The position numbers and the translations under genes are program-made. From assembly GCA_963457665.1 (NCBI GenBank), contig OY735212.1:59305228-59369227 (forward strand): a stretch of 64,000 nucleotides of DNA. The letters are read 5' to 3'. How positions within the stretch are numbered: the stretch's first letter is position 1; the number at the start of each line of letters is the position of its first letter. Source of the DNA: Thysanoteuthis rhombus (taxonomy: Eukaryota > Mollusca > Cephalopoda > Oegopsida > Thysanoteuthidae). The notes beneath the pieces were generated by a model. It did not search any database. It saw only the letters and a program-made list of their open reading frames with translations, and had not been told where the DNA came from. Below, piece after piece: positions 57,446 through 64,000 of the stretch.

Positions 57446-58199
57446 CTTCTTAAAGATTCCTAAAGAAATCTAAATATCTTGGTGCTGCTGATAGATGACA
57501 AAATATTTCCATTCATTTTGGTCAGCCATGAAATAATTGAAGAATGTCAGACACAGCACAAATGAAATGCTGATGACCAACTCTTTGCATAAAGAGACCC
57601 ACAGGTGGAAATGGTTGTGAAATACAAGAACATAAAAGGTTTTAGGCTAAAGCCATTAAAACTATCTGAACTGTAAAATTCATACTTATCTTCCTTTCAA
57701 GATGCTAATATTAATTCTACGTTTGATGTGAGGAGAAACAATTTACCAAAGCACGCAATAGCAGTGTAATGGCTCTGAGATAATTTCGAGCAATTGGAAT
57801 TTTAGCTGAGGGAACATTATCTCAAGAAATGATTACTTGTTATCAATAAGTCTTTGGGGAGAGAGAACAAAGAAGTTAATTATAAAAATAACAGAACATT
57901 TGTTCATTATTTTTCTCTACTTATATTTCTTTGATAATTACTAAGCACAGTTTAACATGGCACAAAGCCAAATTCTTTCTTCCATTTCTTATTGACAAAA
58001 CTAAAGAAATAAATTCTTGGATAAAAAAATTGCTTCAATCATGCATATTAAAGAAGGAAGAAAATTCTCCAAGAAACATTTGAAACATTTATTTCAGTAT
58101 GAAAAAAGTATACAATTTTTATATAAAAGCACACATCATGTAATTATATTTACACAATACCAGTCATAGATAATAGCATAGGCAGTGGTGTGATCAACA
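57446..58199. other. AT-rich stretch, nothing recognised
   Basis: No gene or repeat family was identified. Confidence 0.45.
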
Positions 58200-58930
58200 T
58201 AATTCTTTTTAAACTGATTTGTATTTATTGATGGCACTACATATTCCAGTAAACAATTTCATAATCCTACAACTCTGTTCCTAAAGAAGTATTTTCTGAT
58301 GTTCATCATCATCATCATCAGTCTTTTAGCATCCGTCGTTGGACATAGACCTTCCCCAGGATTTGCCACACTTCTCTATCATGGGCGTCACGGAGCCAGT
58401 ACTTCCTGAACTTGTCTAGCTCGTCTCTCCATCTAACATTTTGCCGGCCTCGGTTGTGCATGTGGTCTCGGGGAATCCATGTTGTGAGTCGTGATGTCCA
58501 GCGATTGTCAGCCATTCTTGCAACATGGCCAGCCCACCGCCATTTGAGATTTTTATGGTTTCTATGATGTCTCTAACTCTTGTCTTTTCCCAGATGTACT
58601 GTGCTGTCTTGTGGTCTCTCCATGTGAGGCCCAGCATTATTCTTTCATATGCACATTGCAATCAACTCCTATTCACTTCAACCATATATGCATGGCCTCT
58701 CAATCCCTTTTTCTCCCTTTTGGTAAGAAATACATTAAGATCCACTAAAGATATTCTATGCATAATCTTAAACGTTTCTATTAAGTCTCCCTGGTCCCTC
58801 CTTTTTTTTTGAGAATGTCAACCCTAAAACTTTTAACTTATAACTCATACTTTTTAATTCTGATACTAACCTGGGATTTTCATTGTTTTTACTTCTGCCA
58901 AAAAAGTATCACCTTGTGTTGTTCTCGATG
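58200..58930 (-). pseudogene. CR1-type LINE ORF end, split by an RTE insertion
   Basis: Minus strand, upstream piece 58930-58663: SYKLKVLGLTF, RRDQGDLIETFKIMHRISLV, DLNVFLTKREKKGLRGHAYM, then VEVNRS. Downstream piece about 58300-58200: NIRKYFFRNRVVGL*NCLLE. In intact CR1-like ORFs these two phrases are only a few residues apart (RGHSY..EVNRSRL.IRKYFFRNRVV), so the RTE at 58302-58662 landed between them. It is a different CR1 lineage from that at 38380 and 49358. Confidence 0.85.
58302..58662 (-). mobile_element. young RTE-type LINE 3' end nested in CR1
   Basis: A TTCATCATCATCATCAG tail, then the antisense C-terminus almost identical to 56404-56760. The frame is open from the stop for 66 codons, then a single-base change of frame leads on to MQCAYERIMLGLTWRDHKTA. 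5' truncated near 58662. Confidence 0.9.
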
Positions 58931-59749
58931 AATTTTAATGAAATTTTGGTAAAGGGTAGGCCATGGGCTAAGGGAGAACTAATGAAATTTTGTGGCGGAT
59001 CCAGAAATTTTTTGATTGAGTTAATGCACAGTGTTGGCAGGGGTATGTGCTCTGTTGGTGCTTTCTAATTTTTTTGTACTTATTAAAATGGAAGAACAAT
59101 TTTTTCAAGATATTGCGAATTTCAAGAGCGATTTTACAATTAATTTTTTAAATCTTTTATTTCGTAATCATGCAATAAATACATTTTTTTTTAAAAACTC
59201 TAAATAATCTTGATTTTCCACATCTTCATCATAAAATCATAGATTCCCCCCAAAAACTTGTTTTTGTTGAAGATGCATTTCAAAATCTATTCATATAAAT
59301 AAATCTTGAAATTTGTTACAAAAAGTTTGGCCAATATTTGTTTTGGCAGTGGAAAAATTGCTGAATTAGCACAGACGTTCTTTTTGGTATGTTTTGGCCA
59401 TTTTTAATTAGTTCTCTTTAGCCCTTTTTGGCAGTGAAACTAGTGTAAAAATATTTTTTCAGTTAGCAAAACTAGCTATGAAACCAGAACAACTATAAAT
59501 AAGTAAAAAAGCAAATCCACTTTTTATTGAGTCAAGTTTTCTCTTGTCAAGTAACTTATAACTTATTGTAACTTATTGTCAGTAGAGACTTTATCTAGCA
59601 GTCAGCTTGTTTTCATTTAGAAATGCATTGCTATTAATATCCATTAAATTTAAGCATACATTTTACTTCATTTGAAAAAGTCCTCCACTAAGACTTTGTT
59701 GTATGCATCATAAAATAGATCCATCTAAAGTAACCAAATACTAAAATAA
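58931..59749. other. AT-rich stretch, possible old DNA-transposon scraps
   Basis: GTGGCGGATCCAGAAATTTT near 58994 has the look of a hAT-type terminus, and TTTTGGCAGTGGAAAAATTG near 59341 is similar to repeated phrases nearby. No paired ends were found. Confidence 0.35.
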
Positions 59750-60170
59750 CATGTCTGGTTAATCACTCAATAGAATCTGTTACATGACCAACATTTTTTG
59801 GCAACATGCCTTCTTAGAAAAAGGGGTGATCAATGAATTAGTTACCTCTCTCTCGCCTTTTGTTGAGCAGTCATCACTAAAAAAAGTCAGAATTTCCAAA
59901 TAACAAGTAGGCACTAACAAGGGACTAATTAAGTAGAAACTTACATTGCAAATTGAACTACCCCCCCCACTAAGAACCTTGGGGGGGATGAATAAAAAAA
60001 CAAAAAGGTTTTTTGTTGACCTAATAAGGAGTGAATGTTGAAATTTTCATCCGTTTAGCTCCACTTGTGCTGCCTGTACATACAATACATACATATGCAG
60101 CCAGCCAGCCAGACTAACTTGAACACTAAGAGAACTTTATGTTGACAGTATTGGTTGATGGTTTCCAATG
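59750..60170 (-). mobile_element. family A element, copy 10
   Basis: In antisense: GTCTGGTTAATCACTCAATA, ATGACCAACATTTTTTGGCA, GGGGTGATCAATGAATTAGT, TTACATTGCAAATTGAAC, a CCCCCCCAC tract, TAATAAGGAGTGAATGTTGA, CAGCCAGCCAGCCAGACTAA and TTGGTTGATGGTTTCCAATG. Confidence 0.8.
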
Positions 60171-60764
60171 ATGCTATGTGATTCATGATTTAGAAAGTTC
60201 TTATGAAAGTTTATGCAGTGTAACTTATATTTGGATGTAGGAGTTCTCATGAAAGATTGATAATGTCAACGTAAGTCTGACACACTAATTCAAATATATA
60301 TACAAAGTTATTTCAAGTACACAAAACAGAGTGTCCTTTTTTGATGTGGTTATTTTTTCTGTTTTATTACAGAAAATAACAGTTAAAAAAAGACTAATTC
60401 TAAGATTAAGAGTTCTGTTCATAGATGAACATCTTTCCTGTTATTCTCATCGAACTGACATGTACTTTTAGGAGGATGAATGCTATTCCTAATTAGTATT
60501 TTTCCTAAATTAGTATTCGGAATTGAAGATCCATAGAAATCATAGCTATACAACAGATGTGCAAATTCCAATGTCTATTTTTAAAAGAAGTAGCAAAAGT
60601 GAAAAATCTGCATTGGTAGGAGATTAATTGGATTTCTTGCAAATTTATTACTGAATGTCAGAGGCACTATAAATTCACAGGTGTTAGCAACATATAGCAG
60701 ACATTCAACCATCGTTTTTTTTTCAAGTGAATGTCTTCAAAAACCCTTTCCACGCTGATAGCAT
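60171..60764. other. AT-rich stretch, nothing recognised
   Basis: No gene or repeat family was identified. Confidence 0.4.
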
Positions 60765-60909
60765 TAATAATCACCGCTACCCACGACAGACCGGTTTGAT
60801 CACTTTTGTTTGATTTTGGTTAGTCATGTGGTCTGATATTTATACAGTATCTAACTATCTATCTATCTTGACTTTGCCCAGCCCCAACTGTTCAAAGAAG
60901 AAATTTTGC

Positions 60910-60967
<58 letters not shown>

Positions 60968-61410
60968 ACACACACACACATACACACACCTCATTGAGTC
61001 GGGAAAATGCACTTTTTGTTGTTTTTTTTTTAATTCTTTCCTAAATAGATTTTTATTGAGGCATTCAATTTACAAATTATCAAAGTTTATGCCGAATTGG
61101 TCCCCCTTGTGTCTAGAAGCATTCATGTGAGGATTTCTTTAGTATTTCTCAGTGGCACAGTCTAAAAAGAAGCAAGAAAAACATCTTGTTCATTGATCAC
61201 CCCTTTTCTAAATTTTCTAATTGATAACTCTAAAGAGCAACTAAGAAGACCTGTTTTTGTTGCTTTTAAATCATAAGTTTATGATTCGAACCTTACTGGT
61301 TTTATTTTCATTAAGGTAACTTGATTTTACCACCACCACCACTGCTTACAAGGTAAAAAGCAGCATATATGGGCAGCGGTGATTCATAATTTTCTTTGGA
61401 ATACTATTTT
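60765..61410 (+). mobile_element. family B element, copy 7 (clearest terminal repeats)
   Basis: The left end AATCACCGCTACCCACGAC and, inverted, the right end AATCACCGCTGCCCATATA share 15 of the first 16 bases. Inside: GACCGGTTTGATCACTTTTG, CTATCTATCTATCTTGAC, AACTGTTCAAAGAAGAAATT, a long CA tract, GGCATTCAATTTACAAATTA, a family A-like TTCATTGATCACC insert, TTATGATTCGAACCTTACTG and ACCACCACCACTGCTTA. Confidence 0.8.
60909..60990. repeat. CA microsatellite
   Basis: About 40 CA units with three TACA interruptions, at the GCACACAC position of family B. Confidence 0.95.
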
Positions 61411-62164
61411 TTATAAGTTTTTTAGCAACATTCATTCCTTGCATCAGTAGCCAAGGTTTGGTATATTATTACATAATATCTCATCCCAATCACTTGATTG
61501 ATATTTTCCAATGTTATTCCATAGTATAGAATATTGGATTTGCAAGTGGTTTCAACATCCCCGATGTACTGCTTCAGTGCCCACAGCTGGTTTCAGATGC
61601 AGCAGCGCAGATGTGCTGTTGTGGAGGAAGTGATTTGGAGTGCTTCTCTCATTGTGGGGTTGAGAATTTCCTAACACTTTATCACAGACCAGAAATCATC
61701 ACCGGATGTCTATCAGCCCTTTTACTACCATCAAATTAAAAACCTAATGTCATCCAAAACCTGTATCATCTCCTGAACATTTTGTCAGTATTGATTACTA
61801 TCATTCAGATCAATCTATAATTGAAGAACAAGTGAAGCATGATGAAAGCATTGAGTGTTTTTTTCTAAATGGCATCATCTGCTACGAATTTTGCGAACTG
61901 GGGAAAGTTTGCCAAATAGGAAAGAAACCTGCCAAACTGTACTGGAACTTGAATGACATGTGCTTACAATGTTTTTTTGCTTGTTTCTTTGGGAAATTTT
62001 ATTTAAAAAAACACCCCAAAAACAAGCAAATCGAGGTAATGTTTCCAAGTATTAAACAGACCCAAATTGAATTAGCATATGACTATTAAAAGCCCATTAA
62101 AGTTCATATTAGAAATGAAGATGTTTTTTTGTTAGAATTTGTATGACCTCAAAAGCTACAAAAG
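61411..62164. other. unassigned stretch
   Basis: 61540-61700 is less AT-rich (GCAGCAGCGCAGATGTGCTG) but no frame gives a recognisable protein. Confidence 0.4.
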
Positions 62165-62600
62165 TATATTAGAGACCATCAACTAAAACTGTCATCAAAG
62201 CAGTCAAAATAGTTTTCGAGTTGGTTTGGCTGAATAGCTGGCTATGTATGTATATATGTACATGCTGCATCAACAGAGATAGAGGGCTGAAACATGCAAG
62301 ATTTATTCTTTATCATGTGAAGAAAAAATATTTTGCTTTTGTTTTTTTAATTGCCCCACAATTTTTTAATGGGTCTGGGGTAAATCTACGATGTACGTTT
62401 GTGATAAATTGATCCTTAGTTTGTGTCTGGCTGTGTTTTGAGTGATCCAACAAAAGGGGAGAGAAGTAACTTGCTTATTAATTGATCACCCCTTTTTCCA
62501 ATTTTTCAAATGATCATTCCACCGCAGCTGGTTTCATTTGCATGACAGTTTCACATGACAGTTTCTATTGTATGACTAATCAGTCCTGTCTGATATAATG
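62165..62600 (+). mobile_element. family A element, copy 11
   Basis: GACCATCAACTAAAACTGTC, GTTGGTTTGGCTGAATAGCT, CAACAGAGATAGAGGGCTGA, a T-rich tract, TTTGTGATAAATTGATCC, GAGAAGTAACTTGCTTATTA, ATTGATCACCCC and GCATGACAGTTTCACATGAC, with a small duplication of the end. Confidence 0.75.
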
Positions 62601-63608
62601 TCTGTTCAATTTGAAGGGCACTTATTACTTGCTACATCTTAGTTGATTATGGATGATGGTGTTTCAACTATTTGTCAAAATAAATTTGACTCTTGAATAT
62701 TTACATGGTCAGTTTTAATACGAGGAATAGAAGTCTATTTTTATTTGAAACCTTTCATCATTCAATCATGTTATATAAAACATTTCGTGTAGATTATGTT
62801 GGTACCAATTGAGTTCTTGGAGAAAAAAATTAACAACTTAAATAAATCTTTTATCTAAACTATAAGATTTCTTTTCTTATGCAAACCTTTTTAACATAGA
62901 TAAACAATGGATGAACCCACAATCAAAATACTGAATTTTTGATGTGGAGAAGATTCTCTGCTGCAAAAAAAATACAAAAAATTACAAATGACCACCATGT
63001 TGATATTACAGTGTCTAAGGAAGATAAATCATCTTGTTTTGTGCTAAAAACAACAGATTAAGTTTTTTTTATAAATCTTTCCATATGGCTCTTTTAAACA
63101 AATATAGTAATTAATTACATATATAATAACATATGAGGAAGATATCATATTGATAAAGATATTTTTACATGAGAATCTATTTTCTGCCCTATTCCTCTTG
63201 ATTTCTGGCAATCATTTTACCATTCTCAGTCTGACAGATCTATTGTCCAGGCAAAATATCACCACAAATATGAATAAAAAAACTCTTATTGTCTCTATTT
63301 CATTTCCTGTTTCTCTTGATTTTGGGCCATTATTCTACCATTCTTGGTTTGATAAAGCCATTCCCCCCAGCAAAATATCTCTAGACATCTTGATGAATAA
63401 TTGATATTCGTATTTACACTTGGTTTCCAGATTGTCTTTTTTTACCAAAATGTTGGATTCACAACATCGTTCCACACATCAATGATTAATAAGTAAATAA
63501 TTGAGTAAACAATTGAAGATATGTATTTTATCATTATAGTATAGATATATATTAAATCGATCAGTAGATGTTAAGACAACTAATGCATGAATATCTCTGA
63601 ATTTTTGA
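62601..63608. other. AT-rich stretch, nothing recognised
   Basis: No gene was identified. Confidence 0.45.
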
Positions 63609-63836
63609 GCTGATCACGCGTGGAAGGAGAAGGGAGACCACCTACCCCTGTCGAAAGAGGTAGAGATAATTGATCAGGAAGAACACTGGAAGATTCGAAA
63701 ATTGAAAGAGTCCGCCCATATGCTAGGCAAGAAAAACTGCCTCAGTAATCCTAGCATTGAAATGGATACCATATGGGAACCTCTAATAATGAAAGACAGA
63801 AAACAATTACAAAAAATACCAAAAACTGTCACCTGA
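63609..63836 (+). CDS. Penelope-like GIY-YIG nuclease, C-terminal 75 codons (partial)
   Basis: The frame starts ADHAWKEKGDHLPLSKEV and continues through EEHWKIRKLKESAHMLGKKN, CLSNPSIEMDTIWEPLI and a lysine-rich end to TGA at 63834-63836. The order HxWKEKGD...W.IRK.KES.HM...PSI.M.TIWEP matches the distal half of the GIY-YIG domain in Penelope-like retroelements, including the late glutamate (KES). A TGA sits directly before the first codon, and the catalytic GIY and YIG strands are missing, so this is a fragment. It has no internal stops, unlike the copy at 5885. Confidence 0.75.
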   Translation, partial: ADHAWKEKGDHLPLSKEVEIIDQEEHWKIRKLKESAHMLGKKNCLSNPSIEMDTIWEPLIMKDRKQLQKIPKTVT

Positions 63837-63871
63837 GGTTTAAGGCTCCTAAAAAATCTTCTCCATTTGTC

Positions 63872-64000
63872 CACTTGGACACATAGCGTAGTGGTTACAG
63901 AACCAGACAAAATTACTGTTTCTAGGTTCAATCCCAGTGTGAGACAATAATAATACAACTAATGCTGAGAGGGGAGGGCGGTCAATATACCCCCATGAAA
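63872..64000 (+). mobile_element. tRNA-derived SINE, cut by the window end
   Basis: A box TAGCGTAGTGG (63884-63894) and B box GGTTCAATCCC (63925-63935) are 41 bases apart start to start. They are followed by GTGTGAGACAATAATAAT and GCTGAGAGGGGAGGGCGGTC, blocks that also open the retroposon at 24480-24708. A Pol III-transcribed head plus a shared body supports a SINE. Confidence 0.7.

Overview
This window looks like non-coding nuclear DNA from an animal. It is AT-rich, has no dense gene layout and no long host ORF, and carries long CA/TG, TA and ATG microsatellites. It also holds decayed copies of transposon classes typical of invertebrate metazoans: RTE-type, CR1-type and Dong/R4-type non-LTR retrotransposons, Penelope-like elements with GIY-YIG nuclease, hAT/ZBED and Tc1/mariner DNA transposons, and several families of short non-autonomous elements. 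The species cannot be named from the sequence. A mollusc, annelid, cnidarian or chelicerate would all fit. The only candidate host coding sequence is one possible 82-bp internal exon near the left edge, so the window may be a large intron or intergenic block.

Layout. 1-5.4 kb: possible exon, short repeats of families B and C, and an RTE copy with a 5' inversion and target-site duplications. 5.9-9.8 kb: a Penelope-like fragment, a family C element split by an RTE insertion, a family A element and two RTE 3' ends. 11-14.6 kb: a degenerate tandem array and family A/B/C elements. 14.8-18.1 kb: a hAT (ZBED-type) element with a decayed transposase, itself hit by an RTE and by a smaller inverted-repeat element. 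18.6-19.2 kb: Tc1/mariner remnant. 20.8-21.2 kb: a fold-back element with a tRNA-like centre. 23.2-24.1 kb: a diverged tandem array. 24.5-24.7 kb: a short retroposon with a perfect 12-bp target duplication. 25-29 kb: RTE fragments and a 187-bp tandem duplication. 29.4-30.3 kb: a Dong/R4-like element set in a TAA/TGA-type microsatellite. 33-38 kb: family A/C elements and long TA and TG/TC microsatellites. 38.4-45.6 kb: CR1, RTE (including the only copy with endonuclease remains), a second hAT transposase remnant and a hAT-like MITE. 49.4-50.2 kb: CR1 with an inserted fragment that still encodes a C2H2 finger. 52.8-56.2 kb: expanded family C, a hAT-like MITE, RTE, and a family C fold-back. 56.4-57.4 kb: the best preserved RTE (344-codon open frame). 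58.2-58.9 kb: CR1 split by a young RTE. 59.7-62.6 kb: family A/B elements. 63.6-64 kb: an open Penelope GIY-YIG fragment followed by a tRNA-derived SINE cut by the window edge.

How the parts relate. About fifteen RTE pieces on both strands share one C-terminal coding block and usually end in ATG/TGA-type microsatellite, so this family probably seeded many of the CAT/ATG repeats. The four non-coding families A-D share sequence modules (a T-rich tract, a GGTTCAATTT-type block and a CTTGAAAATTTGCA-type block). Families B and C also share similar terminal inverted repeats, so they look like shuffled members of one group of non-autonomous elements. All identifications are by reading translations and motifs by eye. 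No database search was possible.
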